Positions 54,072-62,998 of a DNA stretch of 64,000 nucleotides are shown here, piece by piece. Source of the DNA: Hyphomicrobiales bacterium (GTDB lineage: Bacteria; Pseudomonadota; Alphaproteobacteria; Rhizobiales; Rhizobiaceae); NCBI GenBank assembly GCA_900469345.1, contig UBWZ01000007.1:124001-188000 (forward strand), written 5' to 3'. Within the stretch, counting starts at the first letter, position 1. Every line of letters starts with the position of its first letter. The notes beneath the pieces are model-generated. The model was not told the origin of the DNA and made no database searches. It worked only from the letters and a program-made list of their open reading frames with translations. The position numbers were made by a program, and so were the translations under genes.

Positions 54072-54953
54072 ATGTTGAAGAAAATTGCCTCGCTCGGCCT
54101 TACGCTTAGCCTTGCCGCAGCTTTGGTCGGTGGCAGCGCCACGGCCAGCTTCGCGCAGGAGAGCAAACCCGTGAAGATCGGCTGGTCGGCCTGGTCGGAT
54201 GCCGAATTCGTCACCAAGCTTGCCGCCAAGCTGCTCAAGGACGAGCTGGGCCAGAAGGTCGAGTTGGTGCAGACGGACGTCGCGCCGCTCTACCAGGGCG
54301 TCAGCCGCGGCAACCTCGACTTCATGATGATGGCCTGGCTGCCGCAGACCCATGCGGACTACTACAAGCGCGTCAAAAACAAGGTCGAGACGCTCGGCAC
54401 CGTCTATGACGGCGCAAAGCTCGGCTGGGTCGTGCCGGACTACATTCCTGCCAGCGAAATTTCGTCCATCGAGGACCTGAAGAAGCCCGAGGTGATGGAA
54501 AAGCTCAAGAACACGGTTCAGGGTATCGACCCCGGCGCCGGCCTCACCCGCCTGTCGCAGGAGGCGCTGAAGACCTACGATCTATCCGACTACAAGCTGC
54601 AGATTTCCAGCGAAGCCGGTATGCTGACCAGTGTCGACCGCGCCTATCGCGGGGAAAACTGGTTCGTCGCGACGTCCTGGAGCCCGCACTGGATGTTCGG
54701 CAAGTACAAGCTGCGCTACCTCGAAGATCCCAAGAAGGCGCTTGGTGAAGCCGAGCACGTGGACGTCATCGCACGCAAGGGCTTCAAGCAGGACAATCCG
54801 AAGGTTGCTGAATTCATGTCTCGCATGAAGCTGCCGATCTCCGATCTCGAGGCGGCAATGTTTGCGGCGCAGGAGACCTCCTACGACGAAGCGGTCGCCA
54901 AGTACATTACTGACCACCCGGACCAGGTGAAGACCTGGGTTGGCTCGCAGTAA
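54072..54953 (+). CDS. proX: ProX/OpuAC-type betaine-binding protein
   Basis: A 293-residue solute-binding protein started at 54072 after AAGGAT. The signal peptide is MLKKIASLGLTLSLAAALVG... with cleavage near ASFAQ. The mature part has KIGWSAWSDAE and MMMAWLPQTHADYY, and the aromatic-rich ATSWSPHWMFGKY segment expected for quaternary-amine cage binding. The ligand is probably glycine betaine, choline or proline betaine. This matches the demethylation operon at the other end of the window. Confidence 0.9.
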   Translation: MLKKIASLGLTLSLAAALVGGSATASFAQESKPVKIGWSAWSDAEFVTKLAAKLLKDELGQKVELVQTDVAPLYQGVSRGNLDFMMMAWLPQTHADYYKRVKNKVETLGTVYDGAKLGWVVPDYIPASEISSIEDLKKPEVMEKLKNTVQGIDPGAGLTRLSQEALKTYDLSDYKLQISSEAGMLTSVDRAYRGENWFVATSWSPHWMFGKYKLRYLEDPKKALGEAEHVDVIARKGFKQDNPKVAEFMSRMKLPISDLEAAMFAAQETSYDEAVAKYITDHPDQVKTWVGSQ

Positions 54954-54966
54954 CCCAGCCAGACAT

Positions 54967-54994
54967 GGCCGGTCGCGCCACGGCCGGCCTTTTC
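54967..54994 (+). terminator. Terminator after the betaine-binding protein gene
   Basis: GGCCG and CGGCC form a short GC-rich stem around a 9-nt loop, followed by GGCCTTTTCC, 13 bp after the stop codon. Confidence 0.5.
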
Positions 54995-55039
54995 CACCGA
55001 CTTGGTCCATGGGTCACCCTTGGGCAGAAAGAGACCTCC

Positions 55040-55351
55040 ATGACGGCAGAATTTTTCGACCGCAGCCTTGGTGGCGACGATACTCTGGGTGGACGCCTGT
55101 CGCTCGCCCGCGATGCCCTCGACGTTTCGGTCGGCGAAGTCGCGCGGATTGTCGGCGTCGAGGCCGACACCCTGCGCTACTGGGAAAACGACCAGGCGGA
55201 ACCCCGCGCCAACAAGCTGAGCATGCTCGCTGGCGTCCTGCAGGTCAGCCTCTCCTGGCTTTTGACCGGGATCGGGCATGGCCCGAACTGGGAGGAGTTT
55301 GCCGAGGCGCCGAGCCGTCTGGCGCGGCCTGGACTTGCCGGGCGCTACTGA
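55040..55351 (+). CDS. Small XRE-family helix-turn-helix protein
   Basis: A 103-residue protein with an XRE-type helix-turn-helix (about 22-75): VGEVARIVGVEADTLRYW then LQVSLSWLLTGIG, the usual Cro/CI-like end. The start at 55040 is chosen over 54965 because the upstream codons lack resemblance. It lies just after the betaine transporter and could be its regulator or an independent gene. Confidence 0.7.
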   Translation: MTAEFFDRSLGGDDTLGGRLSLARDALDVSVGEVARIVGVEADTLRYWENDQAEPRANKLSMLAGVLQVSLSWLLTGIGHGPNWEEFAEAPSRLARPGLAGRY

Positions 55352-55391
55352 AACTCTCGGGCGTTCTCCACGCTCGATCGGCGGGTGGCGA

Positions 55392-56756
55392 TCACGCCAG
55401 CCGCTTCAGCAGCCGCGCCCAGGCCTTCATTCCCATCCGAAAATTATCGAGCCGGAAGAACTCGTTCGGCGCATGATAATCCTCGTCCGATGTCGAGAAC
55501 GAGAAGAAGATCGATGGCGCGCCAAGATGCTTGCGGAAGGCGCTTCCGATCGGCACCGTGGCGCCCATGGCGACCCTGAGCGGCGTTGCGCCCATCAGTT
55601 CGCCCAGGATCTCCTCGGAGATCTTCAGGGCCGGAAGGTCGGGATCGACGAAATCCGCCTCGCTGCCCGGACCGTGGCGATGGATCTCGACCGTCGTGCC
55701 TTTCGGCAGGTGAGAGTTGATGTGCCGCGTGATGGCGGCGATCACGCCATCCGGCGTCTGCCCTGCAACCAGGCGGCAGGTCATCTTGACGCTCGCCGTG
55801 GCGGGGATCACGGTCTTCGTCCCCTGCCCCTGATAGCCGCCGGTTATGCCGTTGAATTCAAGCGTCGGCTCAAGCCACTGGCGCAGCAGAAGTTCCCGGC
55901 CGGTCTCGATCGGGCCCTCGCCGGCAAGGCCGATATCCCGGTAATAGGCAGCAGCATCGATGTCGGCCTGTTCGATCGCTGCCAGGATCTGCGGGTCGGC
56001 AGGCTTTACGCCGTCCCAGAAGCCCTCGACGCTGACGCGGCCGTCGGGGCCGTGCATCGAGGCCATCAAGGCTGCAAGCGCCGCGATCGGATTGGGGGCA
56101 CCGCCGCCGTGGCGCCCGGAATGAAGGTCTTTCGCCGCGCCCGTCACTGTCACTTCGAGCGCTGCCATGCCGCGGCTCGCGACCGTGATCGAGGGCCTGT
56201 CGGAGCGCCACATGGCGCCATCGGCCGAAAGCACGAGATCGCAGCGAAGGCGCTCGCGGTGTGCGTTCAGCACGCCCTCGAAATGCGGGCTGCCGGATTC
56301 CTCCTCGCCTTCGATCAGCACCTTGAGATTGACCGGCAGACGGCCCTCGGTCTTCAGATAGGCCTCGGCCACCAGGATGGGGATCAACAGCGGACCCTTG
56401 TCGTCAGACACACCGCGCGCGTAGAGACGCCCGTTGCGTTCGGTCGGCTCGAACGGCGGCGTCTGCCACTTCTCGAGCGGGTCCGGCGGCTGCACGTCGT
56501 AATGACCGTAGACCAGGAAGGTCGGCAAAGACGGATCGGTGACGATCTCGCCGAACACGGCGGGGTGGCCATTCGTCTCCAGCACTTCCACGCCAGAAAA
56601 CCCGGCCCGCGTCAGTCGCGCCGCGACGAAGCCCGCGGCGGCCCTGATGCCGTCGGCATAGGCCGGATCGGTGCTGACGCTCGGCAGGCGGCAGAAGGCC
56701 TTCAGGTCTTCGAGAGCGGCTTGATAATTGTCTTCGAGATAGGTTTCGACCGTCAT
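55392..56756 (-). CDS. M20-family metallopeptidase (dipeptidase/ArgE-DapE-CPG2 type)
   Basis: A 454-residue binuclear-zinc peptidase. Metal motifs are VYGHYDVQPPDP, SDDKGP and EGEEESGS (catalytic Glu), with the dimerisation domain in the middle. It hydrolyses dipeptide or N-acyl amide bonds. It is the last gene of the minus-strand operon and overlaps the SDR gene by 4 bp. With a peptide-type importer encoded divergently, it probably cleaves an imported peptide-like substrate. Confidence 0.85.
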   Translation of the reverse strand: MTVETYLEDNYQAALEDLKAFCRLPSVSTDPAYADGIRAAAGFVAARLTRAGFSGVEVLETNGHPAVFGEIVTDPSLPTFLVYGHYDVQPPDPLEKWQTPPFEPTERNGRLYARGVSDDKGPLLIPILVAEAYLKTEGRLPVNLKVLIEGEEESGSPHFEGVLNAHRERLRCDLVLSADGAMWRSDRPSITVASRGMAALEVTVTGAAKDLHSGRHGGGAPNPIAALAALMASMHGPDGRVSVEGFWDGVKPADPQILAAIEQADIDAAAYYRDIGLAGEGPIETGRELLLRQWLEPTLEFNGITGGYQGQGTKTVIPATASVKMTCRLVAGQTPDGVIAAITRHINSHLPKGTTVEIHRHGPGSEADFVDPDLPALKISEEILGELMGATPLRVAMGATVPIGSAFRKHLGAPSIFFSFSTSDEDYHAPNEFFRLDNFRMGMKAWARLLKRLA

Positions 56757-57499
56757 TTCCCGCCGTCCACGCTGATCACCTGGCCGGACACCCAGCCTGC
56801 AAAGTCCGATGCGAAGAACATCACCATTGCGGCGATGTCATCTGCCGTTCCCAGCCTCTTTAAGGCGATATTCTGTATCAGCCGCGCCTGGCCTTCTTCG
56901 CCCATGGCGTCCCACTGCTTCTCGGTGCTCGGATTGGAGCGAACGAACCCCGGCGCCACATTGTTGACCGTGATGTTCCAGGGTCCAAGCTCGTGAGCAA
57001 GCTGACGGGTCAGGCCGATCTGTCCGGCCTTGGCGCTGGCATAGGCCTGGATGCCGGTGAGCGAGATGCCGAGCCCGGCACCGCTCGAAATGTTGATGAT
57101 GCGGCCGGCCTGCTTGCGTTTCATGCCTGGCGCCACCGCCTGGGCCATGAAGAAAGCACCGGTCAGATTGACGTCGAAGATGTCCCGCCAGTCCGTTTCC
57201 GAGATCTCCTCGATCGGACGGCCGACCTGGCCCCGTACGCCGCCCGCATTGTTGACGAGGATATCGATGTCGCCGATCTGCGCCACCACCGTCTGGACGT
57301 CGTCCCTGCGGCCGACATCGAGCATGTGGCCGCGCGACCGAGGCCCGCACAACCGGACCGTCTCTTCCAGACCCCCGGCATTGACGTCGCAGGCATGCAC
57401 CACGGCTCCGCGGTCGGCGAAATTCTGCGCGATCGCGCGACCAAAGCCGTGCGCCGCACCGGTCACGACAACCACCTTGTCTTGAAAATCGATGTTCAT
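56753..57499 (-). CDS. Short-chain dehydrogenase/reductase
   Basis: A 248-residue classical SDR. The cofactor motif is TGAAHGFGRAIAQ (about 14-26), the NNAGG motif follows, and the YASAKAG active-site motif has the catalytic Tyr and Lys. It overlaps its neighbours by 4 bp on each side, so the operon is tightly coupled. The substrate is unknown (FabG-like or alcohol/keto acid). Confidence 0.9.
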   Translation of the reverse strand: MNIDFQDKVVVVTGAAHGFGRAIAQNFADRGAVVHACDVNAGGLEETVRLCGPRSRGHMLDVGRRDDVQTVVAQIGDIDILVNNAGGVRGQVGRPIEEISETDWRDIFDVNLTGAFFMAQAVAPGMKRKQAGRIINISSGAGLGISLTGIQAYASAKAGQIGLTRQLAHELGPWNITVNNVAPGFVRSNPSTEKQWDAMGEEGQARLIQNIALKRLGTADDIAAMVMFFASDFAGWVSGQVISVDGGK

Positions 57500-58515
57500 G
57501 GTGCAGCCTTGGCAAGTTCGTCGAGATTTGCACGCGACAGCGGACGCTTGCCATCCTCTATCTCATGGATCATTTCCACGAGGCGGGCGGTCAGCGGCGT
57601 CGGCACGTGCGTTTCGGCGCCGATCTCGACCACCGGCAGAACCTGCGCATCCACCTCGGTTTTGCGCTTGCGCACGGCAAGGTCCCGCCAGATGCCCGAA
57701 TGGGATTTTGCCGACTTTCGGTTGTGGACGACCATGTCGTCGAACGACTTGTCCGTCTGCTCGGGCGTCGCCAGCGGCCCGAAGGCAACGGGGTCGAAAC
57801 CGTCAAAGGGTTCGGTGCGGATATTGTTGACAGCCGCGACGGTCGCGACTTCCAGCGCCAGCTTGCGCAGCACCGGTCGTGCTGTTTCGTCCGCGAAGAC
57901 GTCCGCAATGCTGTCATCGGTGAGCGCCGTGCCGAACAGCAGCGTTCCGTAGATCAGCTTGCCCCAGAGAAATCCCCAGATGTTGCTGGTGATGAGGGCT
58001 TTGGGCTCGAGCGACTTCATCAGTTGATAGATGTCCTCGGCCCGGTCGGTGAAGCGGCCGTCGAGCTCACCGATGACGGCAGCGCCGTGGCCGCTGTACT
58101 GCACCACGCCTGGCTCCAAATAGTCGGCCCCGAAGTTGACGAAGCAGCCGATCACCCGGTTCTGCCCGGCGATGCGGGAGATGACCCTCTCGTTCAGCCC
58201 GTTCTGGGCCGAAACGATGTAGCCGTCGGAGGCGATATGATCGACCATGGCGCGAGCCGCATCTTCCGTGTGATGCGCCTTGACGCAGAGGAAGCTGCGA
58301 TCGAAGACACCAATCAGTTCGTCCGGCGTGCAGGCCATGGCCCTGACAGTATCCTCGAAGATCGGACCGACGATCTTCAGTCCCTTGTCGTTGATGGCAT
58401 CCACATGCGCCCGGACGTTGTCGACGAAGATCACCTCTTGGCCGGCGCGGATGAAGGCTGCGCCGAGCGTTCCGCCGATCGCCCCGGCGCCCCAGATCAA
58501 GACCGGCTGGCTCAT
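57496..58515 (-). CDS. 2-dehydropantoate 2-reductase-like (PanE/ApbA family) protein
   Basis: A 339-residue NADP-dependent reductase with IWGAGAIGG near its N terminus and the C-terminal helical domain of the family. The start at 58515 overlaps the stop of the upstream gene (ATGA). In this catabolic operon it probably reduces or oxidises a 2-keto acid or beta-hydroxy acid other than ketopantoate. Confidence 0.8.
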   Translation of the reverse strand: MSQPVLIWGAGAIGGTLGAAFIRAGQEVIFVDNVRAHVDAINDKGLKIVGPIFEDTVRAMACTPDELIGVFDRSFLCVKAHHTEDAARAMVDHIASDGYIVSAQNGLNERVISRIAGQNRVIGCFVNFGADYLEPGVVQYSGHGAAVIGELDGRFTDRAEDIYQLMKSLEPKALITSNIWGFLWGKLIYGTLLFGTALTDDSIADVFADETARPVLRKLALEVATVAAVNNIRTEPFDGFDPVAFGPLATPEQTDKSFDDMVVHNRKSAKSHSGIWRDLAVRKRKTEVDAQVLPVVEIGAETHVPTPLTARLVEMIHEIEDGKRPLSRANLDELAKAAP

Positions 58516-59213
58516 GCCCACCCGCCTTCCAGCAGCGCGCGGGTCTCTTCCACCGCCACCTGCCAGATCGCCAACATGTCCTCATCCGGTCGCTCGTAAT
58601 AGCCCCCGAAATTGCCGTCGCCCAAATAGGATCTGACCGCATCCGGCGGCATGACGCGCATCCGCGCGAGGTCGATCATCGGCTTTTGCTGGGTCGGCTG
58701 GACGACGCCCTCAAGCCGCGTCCAGGGGAAATTCTCCATCCAGGAGGCGTGGGACGCGACGGTGTCGGTTGCCTGCACCTTCGCCAGTGTCTGCGGGGCG
58801 TTCCACCAGTTGTGGAATTTTACCACCGTATCCGGATTGTCGGCCATCCATTCCGCCGCGAAGCTGCCGGCAGGCTGGTTGCCGCCATGGCCGTTGACGA
58901 TGAGAATGCGGCGGAATCCCTGCCGGCGCAGGCCGTCGAGGATGTCGGCGACGACGCGCAGATAGGTCTCGATGCGCAGGCTGATGGTGCCGGGATAGGC
59001 CAGAAAATAGGGTGTAACGCCATAGGCCAGCACCGGGAAAACCGGAATGCCGAGCGGCTCTGCGGCGTCCGCCGCCACCCGCTCGGACAGAATGCTATCA
59101 ACCGAGAGGGACAGGCCCGCATGCTGCTCGGTGCTGCCGAGCGGCAAGATCACACGGTCGTCCGTCTTCAGATAGGTCTCGATCTGCTGCCAGCTACATT
59201 CGGATATTTTCAT
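58512..59213 (-). CDS. Creatininase-family amidohydrolase
   Basis: A 233-residue protein with the creatininase metal motif LPLGSTEQHAGLSLSVDS (Glu, His, Asp ligands) and VNGHGGNQ. The family includes creatinine amidohydrolase, formamide hydrolases and MftE-like peptidases. The GPHLP segment of classical members is changed here to AGLSL, so the substrate may differ. It is the first gene of the minus-strand operon. Confidence 0.85.
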   Translation of the reverse strand: MKISECSWQQIETYLKTDDRVILPLGSTEQHAGLSLSVDSILSERVAADAAEPLGIPVFPVLAYGVTPYFLAYPGTISLRIETYLRVVADILDGLRRQGFRRILIVNGHGGNQPAGSFAAEWMADNPDTVVKFHNWWNAPQTLAKVQATDTVASHASWMENFPWTRLEGVVQPTQQKPMIDLARMRVMPPDAVRSYLGDGNFGGYYERPDEDMLAIWQVAVEETRALLEGGWA

Positions 59214-59228
59214 CGCCGCTTTATCCTC

Positions 59229-60230
59229 TCATGCTTGTTCATTGACGGTGTCGGGCTGCGGCGTCTCGCCGGGCTGGGACGAGACGCTGGCAGCCCGGAT
59301 GATCGGAACGATCACCCTTTCGATATCTGCAATATCCGGCGCATGCCGATATTCGATCGCCGGCATGCCGGCCGGAATGTCGGCAAGCACGGTTTCCGCA
59401 CCGGATGCATAGACCACGACGGTGGCGGACGCGATCGTCGCCTCGAGGCCGGGCGTGCCCAAGACCACTGCCGACAGTTCGCCGACATGCGGCGCAAAGC
59501 GTTGCACGCCGGCCTTCATCATCGGCAGAAATTCGGGAAACCGTGACACCACGGCGATCCGGGCCAGCGAATCCAGCGTTGCCAGTGCCCGGCGCGTTTC
59601 TTCCGACGGCGTGAAGCTGATGGTCACCACCCGCGAATTGGGAACCAGCGTCGCCACCTGCTTCTGGCGGTTGGCGAAGGTAACGGCCAGATCGGCGGAA
59701 TTGGCCAGCGCCTGTACCTTGGGATCGCGCTCCAGCGCCGAGACCGTCACCGGCTCGACGGTGACGTCGCGACCGAGACGCGCGGCGATAAAGCGGGCAT
59801 AGCTTGCCGTGGCTTCCGGGAACAGGCCGACGACGACGATCCGCAGGCGCGAGCCGATGCTTTCGCGGTAAAAGACCCGTGCGCTGACCATCGAGACAAG
59901 CTCGGCCGAGCGGATGCCCAGAACCCGGCTCTCGTCGATCAGATTGTCGATGTGCCGGTGCAGGAGGCTTGCGTCCGGACGCCCGGCGGATCGCCTGTGG
60001 CTGACGAATGTCCCCGCCCCCGGGCGGGTCTCCAGCAGGCCGGCCGCCTTCAGGTCCGCATAGACCTGGCTTACCGTCATCGGTGCGACGCCCAGCTTTT
60101 CCGCCAGCTCGCGCACGGACGGCAGCGCCTCGCCCGGTCCAAGCTCGCCACCGGAAATGCCATACTCGATCAGCCCCTGAAGCTGGGTGCGCAGGGGAAC
60201 CGGCAAGTCGCGGTCGACAAAGAATTCCAT
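59229..60230 (-). CDS. GntR-family regulator with periplasmic-binding-like effector domain
   Basis: A 333-residue protein, started at ATG 60230 (a TTG 9 bases upstream is less likely). The N-terminal winged helix (about 1-75) contains LPSVRELAEKLGVAPMTVSQVY, the GntR recognition region. The remainder is a large effector domain (VVVGLFPEATASY; LPMMKAGVQRF) unlike short FadR tails. It lies 15 bp upstream of the creatininase-family gene on the same strand, so it may head the operon, and is divergent from the Dpp-type importer. It is the likely regulator of both. Confidence 0.8.
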   Translation of the reverse strand: MEFFVDRDLPVPLRTQLQGLIEYGISGGELGPGEALPSVRELAEKLGVAPMTVSQVYADLKAAGLLETRPGAGTFVSHRRSAGRPDASLLHRHIDNLIDESRVLGIRSAELVSMVSARVFYRESIGSRLRIVVVGLFPEATASYARFIAARLGRDVTVEPVTVSALERDPKVQALANSADLAVTFANRQKQVATLVPNSRVVTISFTPSEETRRALATLDSLARIAVVSRFPEFLPMMKAGVQRFAPHVGELSAVVLGTPGLEATIASATVVVYASGAETVLADIPAGMPAIEYRHAPDIADIERVIVPIIRAASVSSQPGETPQPDTVNEQA

Positions 60231-60248
60231 GAAAGCCAATCGGAGGAC

Positions 60249-60362
60249 CGTTATATCTGGCTAGAACGATTACCGCGTCTTGCTTGGCGAGGTCAAGAAG
60301 GCGTTGAGCGCTAAGCGCATACTAACCAGTTGACAGGCTTTCAACAGCGTGAAATCGTTATA
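60249..60362. promoter_or_regulatory. Regulatory region between the GntR gene and the peptide importer, repeated half-sites
   Basis: CGTTATA occurs in direct orientation at 60249-60255 and 60356-60362. AACGATT (60265-60271) forms an inverted pair with AATCGTT (60353-60359). These are candidate GntR half-sites flanking the divergent promoters. TTGACA at 60330 could be a -35 element, but no good -10 was found at the usual spacing. Confidence 0.4.
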
Positions 60363-60406
60363 GTCAATAAGAACAGCTGACCAAAAGCCTGAACAAGGGG
60401 AATGTC

Positions 60407-61984
60407 ATGAAGAACCTGATCACAGCAGCCTTTGCTGCCACACTTCTGCTGGGAACCAGCCTGTCCGCTTCTGCCCTGGAGCGCGGCGGCACGCTGACCT
60501 ATGCACGCTATGCCGACAGCCTTTTCCTGGATCCCGTCCTCAACGACGCCAATGTCGACATCTGGATCCTCTCCAACCTCTACGACACTCTGCTCCTGCC
60601 GACGGATGATGGCAAGGGCGTGCAGCCGGGCCTTGCCAGCGACTACAAGCTCGCCGATGACGGCAAGAGCGTTGCGCTGACGCTGCGGGACGGCATCAAG
60701 TTCTCCGACGGCTCCCCGATCACGGCTGCCGATGTCGCCTGGTCGCTAAAGCGCGCCGCCCGCAAAGATAACGGCATCTGGGGCTTCATGATCGAGTCCA
60801 TCGACGACGTGACGGTTGACGGCGACAACAAGGTCACCGTCAAGCTCAAGCACCCGGACCCTGCCATTCTCGCCGCCCTGACCGTGTTCAATACCGGCAT
60901 CATGCCGCAGAAGGCATTCGAGGCCTCGGCCGGCGCCACCGAAGCGGAAAAGGCAAAGTCGTTCGCCGAACATCCGATCGGCTCCGGCCCGTTCGTGCTG
61001 AAGTCGTGGGATCGCGGCTCGTCGATGAAGCTTGTCCGCAACGAGCACTACTGGGCAAAGGGCGAAGACGGAAAGGCCCTGCCCTATCTGGACGGTATCA
61101 ACTTCGAGCTGATCCCCGATGATGCCACGCGCATCCTCAAGCTCAGCTCCGGCGAACTGGATGGCGCGGAATTCATTCCCTATTCCCGCGTGGCAGAGCT
61201 CAAGTCCGCCGCCAACCTCGACATGCAGCTCTACCCCTCGACCCGGGTGCAGTATCTGACCCTCAACGTGCGGCCGCAGATCGGCGGCAAGGACAATCCG
61301 CTTGCCAATCCGAAGGTGCGGCAGGCGATGAACTACGCCCTCAACAAGCAGGCGATCGTGCAGATTGTCACGCATGGGGTCGGCACTCCGCAGACCTCCT
61401 ACATGTCGACCGCAACGCCGATGCATACGGGTGACAAACCGCTCTATCCCTACGACATTGCCAAGGCGAAGGCGCTGATGAAGGAAGCGGGCTTCGAAAA
61501 CGGCTTCTCGACCAGCCTCCTCGTGCTGGCCGGCAACCAGGATCAGCTGGGCATTTCGACCGCGGCGCAGCAGATGTGGTCGCAGATCGGCATCAAGCTC
61601 GAACTGCAGCAGGTGGACAACCCGACGCTGACGAAGCAGTACCGCGAGGGAACCTTCATGATGCGCAATGCCGCGTGGACGGACGACATCGCCGACCCGA
61701 GCGAGATCACCTCCTATTTCGTCTATTCCAAGACCATCGATGCACTGCATTCGGGCTGGAAGAACGAAGAGGCGGATGCCCTCTTCGAAGCGTCGCAGAA
61801 GGAAATCGATCCCAAGAAGCGCGCCGAGCAGTATGCCAAGATGCAGGAGATCTACAACACGTCCGGCCCGACCGTTCCGCTGTTCGAGACGCCTTATCCG
61901 GTCGCACTCAACAAGAAGGTCCACGGCTTCCTGCAGATCCCGCTCGGCAACAACATCTTCTCCAAGACCTGGAAAGACAAATAG
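60407..61984 (+). CDS. Dpp-type peptide ABC transporter substrate-binding protein (SBP family 5)
   Basis: A 525-residue solute-binding protein with AAGGGGAA upstream of the ATG. The signal peptide is MKNLITAAFAATLLLGTSLSASA. The mature protein has LERGGTLTYARYADS, GLASDYKLADDGKSVALTLRDG and a long peptide-binding lobe (KVRQAMNYALNKQAIV). Ligands of this family are dipeptides, oligopeptides or opines. It is the first gene of an ABC importer operon divergent from the M20/creatininase operon. Confidence 0.9.
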   Translation: MKNLITAAFAATLLLGTSLSASALERGGTLTYARYADSLFLDPVLNDANVDIWILSNLYDTLLLPTDDGKGVQPGLASDYKLADDGKSVALTLRDGIKFSDGSPITAADVAWSLKRAARKDNGIWGFMIESIDDVTVDGDNKVTVKLKHPDPAILAALTVFNTGIMPQKAFEASAGATEAEKAKSFAEHPIGSGPFVLKSWDRGSSMKLVRNEHYWAKGEDGKALPYLDGINFELIPDDATRILKLSSGELDGAEFIPYSRVAELKSAANLDMQLYPSTRVQYLTLNVRPQIGGKDNPLANPKVRQAMNYALNKQAIVQIVTHGVGTPQTSYMSTATPMHTGDKPLYPYDIAKAKALMKEAGFENGFSTSLLVLAGNQDQLGISTAAQQMWSQIGIKLELQQVDNPTLTKQYREGTFMMRNAAWTDDIADPSEITSYFVYSKTIDALHSGWKNEEADALFEASQKEIDPKKRAEQYAKMQEIYNTSGPTVPLFETPYPVALNKKVHGFLQIPLGNNIFSKTWKDK

Positions 61985-61998
61985 CGGACCAACCTGCT

Positions 61999-62026
61999 CC
62001 GCGGGCTCCGCGAATGGAGTCCGCGG
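61999..62026 (+). terminator. Strong stem-loop between binding-protein and permease genes
   Basis: CCGCGGGCTCC and GGAGTCCGCGG form an 11-bp stem (one G-U pair) with a 6-nt loop, followed by CCTTTTCC. As an internal element it would give partial termination and protect the binding-protein transcript, yielding more binding protein than permease. Confidence 0.65.
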
Positions 62027-62059
62027 CCTTTTCCGCAAGAGGTAATCCGGGAGCGGCTT

Positions 62060-62998
62060 TTGCCCCTTTTCAGTTTCGTGATCCGCCGTCTTCTGCAGAT
62101 GATCCCGACGGTGATCTTCATCCTGATCGTCACATTCGTGCTGGTTCGCATGCTGCCGGGAGATCCGGCAAGCGCCATGCTGGGCGATCGGGCACGTGAT
62201 GCGGACGTCAACCGCATCAATCACGAGCTCGGCCTCGACCGACCTCTGATCGTCCAGTTCTTCTATTTCGCAGAGCGAATCGCCACTGGTGATCTTGGCA
62301 ATTCCATCGGCCTCAAGGTGTCGGTGCTGTCGCTGATCATGGACCGCCTGCCGGTCACGCTGATGCTGACCGCGCTGTCGGCAGTCATTGCGCTGGCGCT
62401 CGCCGTGCCGCTTGCGTTTGTGGCGGCATTCAAACGGGAAAAGCTTGCCGACAGCGTGATCCGCGGCACCTTCCAGGTCGGCCTGTCGATGCCCGTCTTC
62501 TACGTGGGCATCATCCTGCTGACGGTCTTTGCAGCGCAGCTGAAGCTCTTTCCGGTCGGCGGCTACGGCACCACCCTGCCCGACAAGCTTTATCACCTGT
62601 TCCTGCCGGCGCTGACCCTTGCGCTCAGCTTCTCGGCCGTTCTGATGCGCAACCTGCGTGCCTCGATCATCAACGTGATGAACGCCGAATATGTGGATTT
62701 CGCCACCGCCAAGGGGCTGAAATCGCGGGTGATCCTTCTCAGGCATATCCTGCGCAATGCGTTGATCTCCACCGTGACGCTGTTCGGGCTGCAGATCGGC
62801 ACGCTGTTCGGCGGCGCCGTGATCACCGAAACCGTGTTTGCCGTGCCGGGTGCCGGACGTCTGCTGATCGACAGCATCTACGGGCGGGATTACCCGGTCC
62901 TGCAGGGGCTGACGATCTCGCTCGCCATCCTTGTGTCGCTGACATTCCTGCTCACCGACATCATTCAGGCCTGGCTCGACCCGAGGATCGCACGATGA
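62060..62998 (+). CDS. DppB-like ABC transporter permease
   Basis: A 312-residue membrane protein from a TTG start with GGGAG upstream. It has about six transmembrane segments, the DppB-type RMLPGDPA motif in the first third, and a typical EAA loop region (VDFATAKGLKSRVILLRHILRNA). Part of the peptide-type importer. Confidence 0.9.
   Translation: MPLFSFVIRRLLQMIPTVIFILIVTFVLVRMLPGDPASAMLGDRARDADVNRINHELGLDRPLIVQFFYFAERIATGDLGNSIGLKVSVLSLIMDRLPVTLMLTALSAVIALALAVPLAFVAAFKREKLADSVIRGTFQVGLSMPVFYVGIILLTVFAAQLKLFPVGGYGTTLPDKLYHLFLPALTLALSFSAVLMRNLRASIINVMNAEYVDFATAKGLKSRVILLRHILRNALISTVTLFGLQIGTLFGGAVITETVFAVPGAGRLLIDSIYGRDYPVLQGLTISLAILVSLTFLLTDIIQAWLDPRIAR

Noticed and set aside
60746..62746. 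Long minus-strand open frame across the peptide-binding protein and DppB-like genes
   Set aside because: It is antisense to two confident genes and has His/Arg/Gln-rich shadow composition.
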